From: Nitrospira sp. ST-bin4
GTDB lineage: Bacteria > Nitrospirota > Nitrospiria > Nitrospirales > Nitrospiraceae
Assembly (NCBI GenBank): GCA_002083565.1
Contig: MSXM01000035.1
Coordinates: 1-12,755 of the forward strand
Reading direction: 5' to 3'
DNA length: 12,755 nt
Of this stretch, positions 1 to 7,408 are shown piece after piece; position 1 is the first letter of the stretch, and every line of letters starts with the position of its first letter. A program made the position numbers and the translations under genes. The notes under the pieces were generated by a model. The model made no database searches and was not told where the DNA came from. It was given only the letters and a program-made list of their open reading frames with translations.

Positions 1-1802
1 TCTTCATAGAGAACACGTTGATAGATGAGCTCGCTCAGGACCGGCTTTAGCGCTGCCTCGTGACAATCCATCCGTTCTGCTACCGCTGCACAGATCTGTG
101 CCCTACTCTTTGGCGCCTCAGTACAAATCTCGATGATCAACCCAGCCAAGCCGTCGTATCGCCGACGCGTGGGAGCCTGGGGATTCCGCCCGTCGTAGAT
201 CGTCACATAGTTCGGCGCTTTAGAATAATACAGAAACGGCCGGTCTCCGGACTTGTGGAGCCGCTGCCAGCTTCCAATCGCGACGACTAACTCTTCATAG
301 AGTTGTGGGTCCACCTGCCAGCTATCGAGTTCATACTCAAAGTCGTAGGCGATCTTTTTTAGATCGAGCTGCCGCGCGTCGTACACATATTCGTAGGCCA
401 TCCCGGGCCCGGCGATGCGGATCCCGTACTCATGTGGTCTGGTGAAGTAGGGGCTAAACCGCTGCAGCCAGAATTTGCCTGTGGCTTCCGGCGGCTGGAA
501 GTGAAGCAGTGACGGGATTAGATCAAGCTGCCGCTGGTAGTCCTCGTTCGTCTCTCCTGGAAACCCCAGCAAGATATTCCAAAGCACCGTCACGTGATAG
601 TAGAGGCTCCACTTGAGACAAATGATGTTCTGCATCGGCGTGGCACCCTTGTCCATCGCGCGCAGCTGATTGAGGCTCAGGCTTTCCAGTCCCGGCTGCA
701 TGCATTTCACACCGCCAGCGGCCAGAGTCTTGATCTGATGCTTCTGGAGATTGCTCTTCGTCTCGATAAACACATCCAGATCGCAATGCTCCGCAGCCAG
801 CTTGCCGAAGAGGCCCTCGATATAGGTCATGTCGATAATGTTATCGACGAGGCGAAACCGCACGGCATCGTAGCGTCGGGAGAGGTCAGCAATCTCCGTT
901 AAGACCTGCTCGGGCTTCTTTGCCCTGAACTTCATGCTCTGCGCGTTGAGTCCGCAAAACGTACAGTGATGTTTCTCTCCCCACCAACAGCCCCGTGAGC
1001 CTTCGTACAAAAGAATACGCTCAAAACCCTGCGCCTTGTGGCCCAGCTCTGCAAGCAGGTGGTAGTAGTCGTCATAATCGGGTGGTCCAGTCTTGGCAAA
1101 GTCGGAAAAGAGCGCCGCATTCGGCGTGAGCATAACCTTCTCACCTTCGCGGTAGATCACTCCGTTCGGATAATCCTCCGTTTTGCCGTCCAGGATTCGG
1201 CGGACTAATGGCAAGAAACTTTCCTCCCCCTCCCCAACCACGACGTGATCGATGAAGGGAAATGCCCGAAAGTGTTCAAGCCCCATCTCGCCGTCGAAGT
1301 TGGCCCCGCCGAAGACGATCGTCACTTCCGGATACAGATCCTTGATGAGCTTGGCCATTGTGAGGCTTGCGACGTTCTGATCGAAAGTCGAAGTAAACCC
1401 GACCAACTTGTATTGTCCCCAGTCAATGGCCGTGAGGGCCCAGGTCAGAAACTGGGGAGCGATCCGCGTCGCGATCTCCTCAAAGTACCCGGCTGGCTTC
1501 CCGCTCTCTTGAGCAATCTGCTCGAAGACCGGCTTGAAGACTTGCGGATACTCCATGCGTTTCGGGTTGTCTCGAAACAGAAGAGATGAAAAGAGCCACT
1601 CGCCGAAAAGCGCCCGTTTCTCGCAAATGCTCTCGTGCAACTCAACGCCGATCAGGTGGGCAAACCGGACATTCAGATGGTGACATTCGACAGGGATTGC
1701 ATTCGATTTCAAGAGCGCAGAGAGGGTGCCCAGCTGAATAGATGGATACTTAGCATAGCTGAACGGCATATTGACGAGCGCCACCTGGGCTTGGTCACTC
1801 AT
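1..1802 (-). CDS. B12-binding radical SAM protein of the RiPP maturation type, C-terminus cut by window edge
   Basis: The frame is open from ATG at 1802 to the left edge (600 codons, no stop), so the last residues are missing. The start follows a GAGG-containing stretch about 8 bases upstream. Residues 1-250 look like a cobalamin-binding Rossmann region, with FGGANFDGEMG at about 164-174. The radical SAM cluster motif is GCWWGEKHHCTFCGLN, with Cys272, Cys280 and Cys283 (CX7CX2C rather than the usual CX3CX2C), followed by a VDNI segment. This motif and overall length match the family annotated as RiPP maturation radical SAM protein 1 (TIGR03975-like, rSAM_ocin). Such enzymes are thought to modify ribosomal peptides, often by B12-dependent C-methylation. 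It starts 40 bases after the pterin dehydratase gene and is probably co-transcribed. No convincing precursor peptide is seen in the window; one may lie further left. Family assignment is firm; substrate and reaction are unknown. Confidence 0.88.
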   Translation of the reverse strand, partial: MSDQAQVALVNMPFSYAKYPSIQLGTLSALLKSNAIPVECHHLNVRFAHLIGVELHESICEKRALFGEWLFSSLLFRDNPKRMEYPQVFKPVFEQIAQESGKPAGYFEEIATRIAPQFLTWALTAIDWGQYKLVGFTSTFDQNVASLTMAKLIKDLYPEVTIVFGGANFDGEMGLEHFRAFPFIDHVVVGEGEESFLPLVRRILDGKTEDYPNGVIYREGEKVMLTPNAALFSDFAKTGPPDYDDYYHLLAELGHKAQGFERILLYEGSRGCWWGEKHHCTFCGLNAQSMKFRAKKPEQVLTEIADLSRRYDAVRFRLVDNIIDMTYIEGLFGKLAAEHCDLDVFIETKSNLQKHQIKTLAAGGVKCMQPGLESLSLNQLRAMDKGATPMQNIICLKWSLYYHVTVLWNILLGFPGETNEDYQRQLDLIPSLLHFQPPEATGKFWLQRFSPYFTRPHEYGIRIAGPGMAYEYVYDARQLDLKKIAYDFEYELDSWQVDPQLYEELVVAIGSWQRLHKSGDRPFLYYSKAPNYVTIYDGRNPQAPTRRRYDGLAGLIIEICTEAPKSRAQICAAVAERMDCHEAALKPVLSELIYQRVLYE

Positions 1803-1842
1803 CTGCTGCCTCGTTGGTTCATGGCAGAACGTTGGATCCGGA

Positions 1843-2193
1843 TTAGCTGGTGGCAACCCTGAACGGCTCGAACTCCCGGTCGGCCTTGGCAGCCAGGTAG
1901 AAGTCGCTTTCCGTCAGGCCATTGATCTTGTGTGTCCAAATTTCGACTTTGCATTTCCCCCAGGCAAGATAAAGATCGGGGTGATGACCTTCGGCCTCGG
2001 CAATGGCACTCACCTTGTTCACATAGGCCAACGCCTGCGCAAAATCTTTGAACGTGTAGAGCCGCTCAAGATGGCCCTGCCCATTGAGCGACCACCCTCG
2101 ACCCAGTTCTTTCAGCAAGGCCTCGGCACGATCATTCGGCACCGGCGGGACTCCTCCACGACAGGGAATACATTTATTGTCGGCTAGGCCCAT
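1843..2193 (-). CDS. phhB: pterin-4a-carbinolamine dehydratase (PCD/DCoH family)
   Basis: A 116-residue protein of normal PCD length. The family dehydrates 4a-hydroxytetrahydrobiopterin during recycling of the pterin cofactor of aromatic amino acid hydroxylases. The signature GHHPD is at residues 69-73 (catalytic His70 and His71), and a third catalytic-type His lies in THKINGLT at about residue 88. The N-terminus carries a CIPC pair followed by RGGVPP, common in bacterial members. I chose ATG at 2193 because AAGGAG sits 7 bases upstream; a TTG two codons earlier would overlap that ribosome binding site. It lies between a ParB-like gene (80 bases upstream) and the radical SAM gene (40 bases downstream) on the same strand. 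No phenylalanine hydroxylase is nearby, so its partner pathway is not evident; other bacterial members work in molybdopterin or folate contexts. The phhB symbol reflects family only. Confidence 0.9.
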   Translation of the reverse strand: MGLADNKCIPCRGGVPPVPNDRAEALLKELGRGWSLNGQGHLERLYTFKDFAQALAYVNKVSAIAEAEGHHPDLYLAWGKCKVEIWTHKINGLTESDFYLAAKADREFEPFRVATS

Positions 2194-2273
2194 GACCAAC
2201 CTCCTTACATCCTGGAATTTGAGGGTATTCTAAATGGGCCATCGCCCGAGAAACAAGGCAGATTGGGGCCCGC

Positions 2274-3272
2274 CTATTCAGCTTCGTCAGAAACTCCGCC
2301 GGACTTTGCCAGATCATCCAACTTGATCTTGTCTGGGTTGAATTTCTGCGCGGCCTGGGCCATGCGATCCAGCGCATCAGTGAACGACAAGGGCAATGCA
2401 TCCTTGGGGCGGAACCGGAGCGGGTTCACGCGAGCCACGAGGAAACTCTTGAGGTAGGGGCTGGTCAGTCCTTTCGCCTTGAGCGCTTCAACTTGTTTCA
2501 CGATTAGATCGTCAAGCTCCAAGAGAGTGTTCGCCTGCTGCTGCCGAATATCCAAGGCTGCCTGCAGCGGCTTCTTCAGAAACTCCTCCACTCGTTTCAG
2601 CACTGGGTGATAGGCGCCGCCGCTAAATCGTGGGCGTGTTTCATAACAGAGCCCCAGCGTAATCAATGCCGGCTCCTCGAACTCAAGCGCGTATGTATCT
2701 TCCGGCGCACCACCGAGTTGCGCCAGCTCTCGATACATCCGAATCACTTCCAGCGATTTTTCACGGAGATTATGGGCCTTCTCCGTATTCAGCGCGAGAA
2801 TCTGATAGGCTGCTGATGGTTCCGGCACCACAATTGCCACAATGCTCTTCGCCCCAAGCGTCCGCATGGCGGATAAGCGATGGTTGCCGTTCGGTGTCCA
2901 ATACTTTGCGTCATAATCGGGTTTCGCCATGCGCACGGCGATAATGGGATCGAGGAACCGGCCGACCTTGCCAATCACCGCTTCCAATTTTCTGACATGG
3001 GTATCGGAGAGATTCCGTTGATAGGGTGTCGGTTCCACAAGGTCGATGGGGAGCGCAGCCATGACAAGCCAGCGACCGCCGTAGGGCTCACGATAGACCG
3101 TTAACACCTTCCCGCCGTCATCGACGACGGCGTGATGTAGCGCCGCGACCTCGCCGGGCGGCGCAGCGGATTGCAGATCCATCGCTCCAAGTCCAGTGGA
3201 AGCACCGGCAGGCTTTCTCCGCCGTTTCCCAGTAGAAGTTGCACGCACTGTTCTTGGTTTCGCCTCTGCCAT
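2274..3272 (-). CDS. orphan ParB-like nuclease/CTPase-fold domain protein
   Basis: A 332-residue protein. The N-terminus is basic (GKRRRK at 15-20) and probably disordered up to residue 50. A ParB/sulfiredoxin-type domain spans about 75-180. It has a PTPYQRNLS segment, a DPIIAV strand at 108-113 and the loop GNHRLSAM at 129-136, in the place of the GERRxRA phosphate-binding loop of ParB. The C-terminal half is largely helical and has no recognisable helix-turn-helix. ATG at 3272 is preceded by GGAG at about 5 bases. No parA neighbour is present, so a role in chromosome segregation is unlikely from context. Proteins of this kind also occur as DNA-binding or nucleotide-binding regulators and nucleases. 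It is the first gene of a likely unit with the pterin dehydratase and the radical SAM enzyme, and an 11-bp inverted repeat lies just upstream of its start. Function is unknown beyond the domain. Confidence 0.8.
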   Translation of the reverse strand: MAEAKPRTVRATSTGKRRRKPAGASTGLGAMDLQSAAPPGEVAALHHAVVDDGGKVLTVYREPYGGRWLVMAALPIDLVEPTPYQRNLSDTHVRKLEAVIGKVGRFLDPIIAVRMAKPDYDAKYWTPNGNHRLSAMRTLGAKSIVAIVVPEPSAAYQILALNTEKAHNLREKSLEVIRMYRELAQLGGAPEDTYALEFEEPALITLGLCYETRPRFSGGAYHPVLKRVEEFLKKPLQAALDIRQQQANTLLELDDLIVKQVEALKAKGLTSPYLKSFLVARVNPLRFRPKDALPLSFTDALDRMAQAAQKFNPDKIKLDDLAKSGGVSDEAE

Positions 3273-3296
3273 AAAATCTCCGACACAAGATACACC

Positions 3297-3331
3297 ACGG
3301 GCGGCCTTGCACTAGGTGGGAGGCCGCCCGT
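3297..3331. repeat. perfect 11-bp inverted repeat upstream of the ParB-like gene
   Basis: ACGGGCGGCCT (3297-3307) and AGGCCGCCCGT (3321-3331) are perfect reverse complements separated by 13 bases. No T tract follows on either strand, so it is a poor intrinsic terminator. It lies 25 bases before the ATG of the ParB-like gene, in the leader or promoter position, and could be an operator or an mRNA hairpin. The symmetry is directly visible; the role is inferred. Confidence 0.6.
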
Positions 3332-3506
3332 AGGGTAGCGCTTAGGACGCCGTATTGATGTTCGATTGTCGCGGCCGCTAGACCCGTTCGATGCCGATCT
3401 TACAGGGTTCCAATCGGGGGAGACTTCGTCGATCCCGGGTTCTGAAATTCCTCATACTGCCGAACGATCCCCACTCAGAACATGGCTATCATCCGGTTGG
3501 CCTGAG

Positions 3507-3521
3507 GTGCCGATACGGCAC
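3507..3521. repeat. short palindrome GTGCCG-ATA-CGGCAC
   Basis: Two perfect 6-base arms are separated by 3 bases. It lies 18 bases after the stop of the candidate small ORF on the minus strand. It could be a tight RNA hairpin or a protein-binding dyad. No T tract follows, so it is not a classical terminator. Confidence 0.4.
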
Positions 3522-3538
3522 AGCCGGTGGAGCATCGG

Positions 3539-3610
3539 CTAGCACGACCGACGAGAAACCCGCTCCTGCATCGGCGGGCCTGACGGACCAGGTGGCGTCG
3601 AATCGTCCAT
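3539..3610 (-). CDS. candidate 23-residue small ORF
   Basis: ATG at 3610 is preceded by AAAGGAGGGTGGAT, one of the best Shine-Dalgarno matches in the window, and reads 23 codons to TAG at 3539-3541. The peptide starts MDDSTPPGPSGPP, is proline- and glycine-rich in its first half, and ends in a basic RVSRRSC tail with a C-terminal cysteine. It sits on the same strand as its neighbours, after the terminator of the MauE-like unit and upstream of the ParB-like gene. A 15-base palindrome starts 18 bases after its stop. I recognise no family. It could be a real small protein, a leader peptide or chance; the short length gives no coding statistics. A link to the radical SAM enzyme downstream is only speculative. 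Confidence 0.3.
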   Translation of the reverse strand: MDDSTPPGPSGPPMQERVSRRSC

Positions 3611-3687
3611 ATCCACCCTCCTTTCTCAGTGAAGTCACCGAGAGACCTGGATGACAGCCGCGCGGTCTGTCCGATCTCCCGCTCTTC

Positions 3688-3725
3688 AAAAAAACCATAG
3701 GCCGCACTTGACCTCGTACGCCTAT
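3688..3725 (-). terminator. intrinsic terminator after the MauE-like gene
   Basis: Read on the minus strand, ATAGGC (3725-3720) and GCCTAT (3702-3697) can pair around a 17-base loop. Two G residues and then seven T residues (3694-3688) follow. The stem begins at the stop codon of the MauE-like gene. The stem is short, but the T run and position support termination of the SUMF1-like/PPK2/MauE-like unit. Confidence 0.55.
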
Positions 3726-4186
3726 TAGAAAGAGGTGTCAATGGGTCTCCCTGATTTTCTCACAGACAGCCATAAAGCATAACACATGCCAACCAACACC
3801 AGATCCTCCAGCGGTGAATACCATCGGAGCGGTTGTGGAAAGAACACGCCGTAGCAGCCACAATTGGGAAGATCGAGTCCGCGAAGCAGGGTAATGACAA
3901 GACCGGCCGCATACAATCCGTACAGGATCAACGCGATGAGTGCGCCGCTCTCAATGCGCCAGCCGGAGAGAAGCCACAGCGCGAGCACCCATTCGAGACT
4001 GGTAATCCCAATCGCAACCAGCCACAGTCCCCAATCAGGAAAGAATCGGTAGGTGCTCAGTACCTCGACAAATCCTTGGAAATCCATCGACTTCCCAAGG
4101 GCGGATGCCAAACATACCATGCCGACGATAAAGCGACATGCTTGGAAGAGGACACGCCAGCCATACTCATTTTTCACAGCCGACAC
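3725..4186 (-). CDS. MauE/DoxX-like redox-associated membrane protein
   Basis: A 153-residue protein with four predicted membrane helices at about 14-31, 52-74, 81-101 and 125-143. Between helices three and four is LPNCGCYG (Cys109 and Cys111), which fits the CGC-type loop of MauE-related members of the DoxX-like superfamily. MauE is needed for maturation of methylamine dehydrogenase, and relatives are thought to pass electrons or disulfides across the inner membrane. Here no methylamine genes are present, so the partner is unknown. The start used is GTG at 4186, with only a weak upstream purine stretch; GTG at 4177 is possible. The gene follows the PPK2 gene by 119 bases on the same strand and ends at an intrinsic terminator. 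Confidence 0.8.
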   Translation of the reverse strand: MSAVKNEYGWRVLFQACRFIVGMVCLASALGKSMDFQGFVEVLSTYRFFPDWGLWLVAIGITSLEWVLALWLLSGWRIESGALIALILYGLYAAGLVITLLRGLDLPNCGCYGVFFPQPLRWYSPLEDLVLVGMCYALWLSVRKSGRPIDTSF

Positions 4187-4305
4187 GAGTCATTAGGTGG
4201 TGCGCCCGCCTCCCTACAGGGGATTGGGCACCGATTCGGTCTGCCAATGCCTTACACCCCTTCTTCGGATCCATCGACCAGCGATTGGCCGACAGCCGGA
4301 GAAGG

Positions 4306-5124
4306 TTACACAATTCGCAATTTGCTGAAATCCACGCCTTTGGGTTCAGGTGGCCGCTTTAACTTCAAACCATTCATCGATTCGACGATCGTCTCCGCTA
4401 CCACAAGATTTCGATACCACTTTCGATTAGCCGGCACGACATGCCAGGGCGCATGATCCGTGCTCGTCGCGCCCAACACGGCTTCAAAGGCACGCATGTA
4501 ATCTTCCCAGCGTTTACGCTCTTCCACATCGCCTTCGTTGAACTTCCACCGTTTCTCAGGATCACGAATCCGTTCTTCGAGCCGTTCCTTCTGTTCGTCT
4601 TTGGAAATATGGAGAAAGAACTTGAGAATGGTAGTCCCATTTTCATACAGCAGCTTTTCAAACTCGTTAATCTGGTTGAATCGCTGTTTGACCACTTTCT
4701 CCGACACCCACCCATGCACACGGGTAATGAGAACGTCTTCATAATGAGACCGATTGAAAATTCCGATTTGCCCTTTCGGTGGAGCTTCATAGTGAACACG
4801 CCAGAGAAAATCGTGGGCACGTTCACGGTCCGACGGGGCCTTAAACGAAGCCACCCGACACCCTTGCGGATTGACGCCCGACATCACGCTTTTGATCGTC
4901 CCGTCTTTCCCGCTAGTATCCATCCCTTGAAGTACAACCAGCAGCGATCGTTCGCCGTTCGCGTACAGCCTTTCCTGTAGTTCTCCAAGGCGTCCGATCA
5001 GCTCAGACGTAATCGCCTTCGCCTGCTCTTTCCCTTGTTCGGTCTTTTTATAGTCGCCGGTATCATCCGGGTCCATCTTGTCCAAGTGCACTTTGACGCC
5101 CTGTGGAATTCGATACCGCTTCAT
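4306..5124 (-). CDS. ppk2: PPK2-family polyphosphate kinase (polyphosphate:nucleotide phosphotransferase)
   Basis: A 272-residue single-domain PPK2 protein, the usual length. The Walker A motif is GMDTSGKDG (67-75), the Walker B region is FNRSHYEDVL (123-132), and a lid segment RIRDPEKRWKF follows at about 185-195. The C-terminal PANRKWYRN motif is also typical. The family moves phosphate between polyphosphate and nucleoside mono- or diphosphates in the cytoplasm; the direction and nucleotide preference cannot be read from the sequence. I chose ATG at 5124 because AGAGGA precedes it by 6 bases and the protein then starts MKRYRI, as is common in the family. An upstream TTG at 5163 and an ATG at 5151 are in frame but have weaker sites. 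It follows the SUMF1-like gene by 80 bases and is probably in the same unit. Confidence 0.92.
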   Translation of the reverse strand: MKRYRIPQGVKVHLDKMDPDDTGDYKKTEQGKEQAKAITSELIGRLGELQERLYANGERSLLVVLQGMDTSGKDGTIKSVMSGVNPQGCRVASFKAPSDRERAHDFLWRVHYEAPPKGQIGIFNRSHYEDVLITRVHGWVSEKVVKQRFNQINEFEKLLYENGTTILKFFLHISKDEQKERLEERIRDPEKRWKFNEGDVEERKRWEDYMRAFEAVLGATSTDHAPWHVVPANRKWYRNLVVAETIVESMNGLKLKRPPEPKGVDFSKLRIV

Positions 5125-5204
5125 TGTCTGTCCTCTCTTACGCTGGACCATGACAGTATCCAACTCCGTCGGCTGCCGATGAACAAGATGGCAACAGATG
5201 CGAG

Positions 5205-6221
5205 CTACTGCGACTTGGGAACATCTTGCGCACAGCGGAAACCCACATTCGAGTCTTGCTCAGCCGGCTCGCCCTTTGTTCGAAAGGAGGACCGCAGCCG
5301 GTACGGACTGTTGATATATGATCCACCACGTTGCACCTTGGCCGTGCCTTCACTTGGGCCGCGCGGATTGACCGCCGGACTGGCGGCAAAGTTCATGTAA
5401 TAGTCTTCGGCATACCAATCCATGACCCATTCATACAGATTGCCGGCCAGATCATGCGCGCCGTAAGGACTTTGGCCTTTGTCGCGATCGCCGATGTCTG
5501 AAGTCGTCTCTTCTCCACCCTCCTTCAATCCATAGACCGCATGGACCGGAGTGGGCGGATCGTTGCCCCAAGGATAGGTCCGTCCATCGGTCCCGCGCGC
5601 CGCCTTTTCCCATTCCGCCTCGGTCGGAAGCCGCTTCCCGGCCCACAGACAATAGCCCATCGCATCCATCCAATTGACCCAACGCACCGGTCGATCAGCA
5701 TGAATCACAGGCTTGTCCTTATCTGCAAATCCCCAGGGAGGTTCACTCTGAATCGCCTCAACGAACTTGGCGAATCGCCTATTCGTGACCTCGAACTTGT
5801 CGATGTAGAAGGCATGCAGTTGAACTCGATGGACGGGAAACTCATCTTCATCACCCTTGTCGCTCCCCATTGCAAATTCTCCTGCAGGCACTAACACCAT
5901 CGGCGCGCCGTCCTTTCCGGTCATTTCGCTGGGAGTGTGCGCCGATGGACCAGAGTGGTGGGACGCATCGCCGTTGGCCGCCGGCTTGACCTTGTCGCCG
6001 GCCTTGGAGTCTCCATTGGACGCATGTAATTCATGTGCTCTATCTTTATGCGGCGTGGCAAGCAGATCGGACTTTGCCATTTTCGTCGAACCTGCCGATA
6101 CAGATTCGTGTCTGGCCAGGTAGCTATCGCCTGCCAAGGCGAAATGAGGAGAAGGAAAAGCAAATCCAAGCAACGTACTGGTGACCGCCGCACAGATTAT
6201 GAGCCGAGCATCCACATCCAT
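5205..6221 (-). CDS. secreted SUMF1/FGE-fold protein without the catalytic cysteines
   Basis: A 338-residue protein. Residues 1-30 form a signal peptide (hydrophobic core 7-24, likely cleavage near ALA at 28-30). Residues 31-105 are a low-complexity His/Ser/Lys/Asp-rich linker. A formylglycine-generating-enzyme (SUMF1, C-type-lectin-like) domain fills 106-333, with MVLVPAGEFAMGS, RLPTEAEWEKAARG, YPWGN, GNLYEWVMDWY, RGGSY and GFRCA. In true FGE the segment after RGGSY carries the two catalytic cysteines; here it reads INSPYRLR, and the only cysteines are 10, 191 and 329. It is therefore unlikely to make formylglycine. Related domains serve as ergothioneine/pyoverdine-type enzymes (EgtB, PvdO) or binding modules. 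ATG at 6221 follows AGGAG at 10 bases. It heads a likely unit with PPK2 and the MauE-like protein and is divergent from the MscS-type channel. Confidence 0.87.
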   Translation of the reverse strand: MDVDARLIICAAVTSTLLGFAFPSPHFALAGDSYLARHESVSAGSTKMAKSDLLATPHKDRAHELHASNGDSKAGDKVKPAANGDASHHSGPSAHTPSEMTGKDGAPMVLVPAGEFAMGSDKGDEDEFPVHRVQLHAFYIDKFEVTNRRFAKFVEAIQSEPPWGFADKDKPVIHADRPVRWVNWMDAMGYCLWAGKRLPTEAEWEKAARGTDGRTYPWGNDPPTPVHAVYGLKEGGEETTSDIGDRDKGQSPYGAHDLAGNLYEWVMDWYAEDYYMNFAASPAVNPRGPSEGTAKVQRGGSYINSPYRLRSSFRTKGEPAEQDSNVGFRCAQDVPKSQ

Positions 6222-6470
6222 ACCGGATTAACTCCTACGATAATCGCGACTGAAGGACCATGCGACCACTCAAGGTACCGAAAACCCGATAGACAAATCC
6301 AGCCCTTGCTGTTCATGCGCTCGGGACTCTGGAAGTACATCATGCATATTGTGTGGGCGGAGTTGCACAGAAAGCCGCTCAGGTGTAGCGTAAGCTTCAT
6401 ATCACACCCCGATCGCCGGACGGTTTGGTCATCGTAGGCACTTGAGATTCAATGCGCACGTAATCACATC
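6222..6470. other. divergent intergenic region
   Basis: This 249-base spacer separates the SUMF1-like gene (minus) from the MscS-family gene (plus) and must hold both promoters. I see no strong consensus promoter, no long inverted repeat and no convincing small gene. A 67-codon minus-strand frame here lacks similarity to anything I recognise. Confidence 0.5.
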
Positions 6471-7334
6471 ATGCAGACTGGCTGGATGAATATAGACAGT
6501 TCGGTAGCCCTCGACGTCCTTAAGTCCCTCCTTCTTCTCATCGCCCTCACGGGCACACGAGCGCTCGTGGTGCGATGGATTTCCAGAAATCCGACACTTT
6601 CGATGGAAGCCAAGCGGCGATGGGTCGTCACGACCAGAAATTCCATCGTCTTCGCGTTTCTCATCGGACTGGTCAGCATCTGGGCCCACGAACTGCAGGC
6701 CTTTACCGTTTCACTCGTCGCATTGGCGGCGGCATTGGTATTGGCGACAAAGGAACTGATTCTTTGCTGGAGCGGAGCCGCGTTGCGAGTGGGCGGGAAA
6801 GTCTATGCGGTCGGCGATCGGGTGCAGATTGCCGGCCACCGTGGAGTAGTCCTGGATCACGACGTGTTTGCGACGAAGTTGCTCGAAATCGGCCCTGGTC
6901 AATCGGCCCACTTGTATACAGGTCGTGTGACAATCTTTCCCAACAGCCTGCTATTCTCACATCCATTGGTCAAGGAGAACCCCGAGCAGGAGTATGGGTT
7001 GTACACACTGGTGGTACCCATCCAGACCGATGAACATTGGCAGGATGCCGAGCAAACTCTGTTGCGGTCCGCAAAGGCCGAATGCATGCCGTACATGGAA
7101 GAAGCGGCACGCCAGATGAAATTACTGGAGCAAACCAATCTGCTTGAAGCACCGTCGCCTGAACCGCGAATTACCATTCAACTGCTGGAACCAGGCAAAA
7201 TGCAGTTTGTGCTGCGCTTCCCCGCCCCGGATCGCGGCCGATCCCGCATCGAGCAAGCGATTTTGCGACGCTACCTTGTGGAAATGATACCGCCGCTCAC
7301 GGCCGGACAAGATGTTCGGCAAACAGATACATGA
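6471..7334 (+). CDS. MscS-family small-conductance mechanosensitive channel
   Basis: A 287-residue protein. Hydrophobic segments at about 14-34, 57-75 and 78-100 fit three membrane helices, the last being the alanine/valine-rich pore helix. The MscS beta domain follows (VYAVGDRVQIAGHRGVV, residues 111-127, and TIFPNSLLFSHPLVKE, about 154-169), then an alpha/beta C-terminal domain. The length matches small MscS homologues. In the inner membrane such proteins release solutes on hypo-osmotic shock. Insertion near GPGQSAHLYTGRV lengthens the beta domain slightly. The start is uncertain: neither ATG 6471 nor in-frame ATG 6486 has a clear ribosome binding site. It is a single-gene unit that converges on the cytochrome peroxidase gene. 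Confidence 0.85.
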   Translation: MQTGWMNIDSSVALDVLKSLLLLIALTGTRALVVRWISRNPTLSMEAKRRWVVTTRNSIVFAFLIGLVSIWAHELQAFTVSLVALAAALVLATKELILCWSGAALRVGGKVYAVGDRVQIAGHRGVVLDHDVFATKLLEIGPGQSAHLYTGRVTIFPNSLLFSHPLVKENPEQEYGLYTLVVPIQTDEHWQDAEQTLLRSAKAECMPYMEEAARQMKLLEQTNLLEAPSPEPRITIQLLEPGKMQFVLRFPAPDRGRSRIEQAILRRYLVEMIPPLTAGQDVRQTDT

Positions 7335-7335
7335 A

Positions 7336-7374
7336 GAAGGGCTCCCTTCGACCAGCGGCCGAAGGGAGCCCTTC
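7336..7374. terminator. convergent hairpin between the mscS-like and peroxidase genes
   Basis: Arms 7336-7350 and 7360-7374 (GAAGGGCTCCCTTCG and its reverse complement) pair perfectly over 15 bases with a 9-base loop. It starts 2 bases after the channel stop codon and ends 35 bases before the end of the peroxidase gene on the other strand. T tracts are weak on both sides, so termination is inferred from stem strength and position. Confidence 0.65.
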
Positions 7375-7408
7375 ACTCCAGGTCGTGCTATGGAACCCTC
7401 CCCGGCTG

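Larger units (their letters stand above)
3332..3724. other. gene-poor spacer between the ParB-like and MauE-like genes
   Basis: This stretch holds no convincing large gene. Plus-strand and minus-strand frames of 70-90 codons overlap each other here without good ribosome binding sites or recognisable sequence. What I can support is a short palindrome, GTGCCG-ATA-CGGCAC at 3507-3521, a candidate 23-codon ORF at 3539-3610 with a strong ribosome binding site, and an intrinsic terminator at 3688-3725. I saw no tRNA-like structure. The promoter of the ParB-like unit should lie here, but I see no consensus match. Confidence 0.5.

Noticed and set aside
2236..2247. GGGC-CATC-GCCC mini hairpin between the ParB-like and pterin dehydratase genes
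   Set aside because: Only four base pairs; not enough to claim a terminator or regulatory structure.
3380..3440. tRNA-like T-arm string (agggttccaatcggggg)
   Set aside because: No acceptor stem, D arm or anticodon arm can be fitted around it.
3391..3741. Overlapping 72-88 codon frames on both strands in the gap before the MauE-like gene
   Set aside because: They overlap each other, the terminator and the end of the MauE-like gene, and have no good ribosome binding sites or recognisable motifs.
4203..4253. Imperfect ATTGG...CCAAT dyad between the PPK2 and MauE-like genes
   Set aside because: Bulged stem without T tract; could be chance, and the two genes probably share a transcript.
6197..6437. 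Frames in the SUMF1-like/mscS-like divergent spacer
   Set aside because: They overlap the start of the SUMF1-like gene or the promoter region and lack supporting signals.
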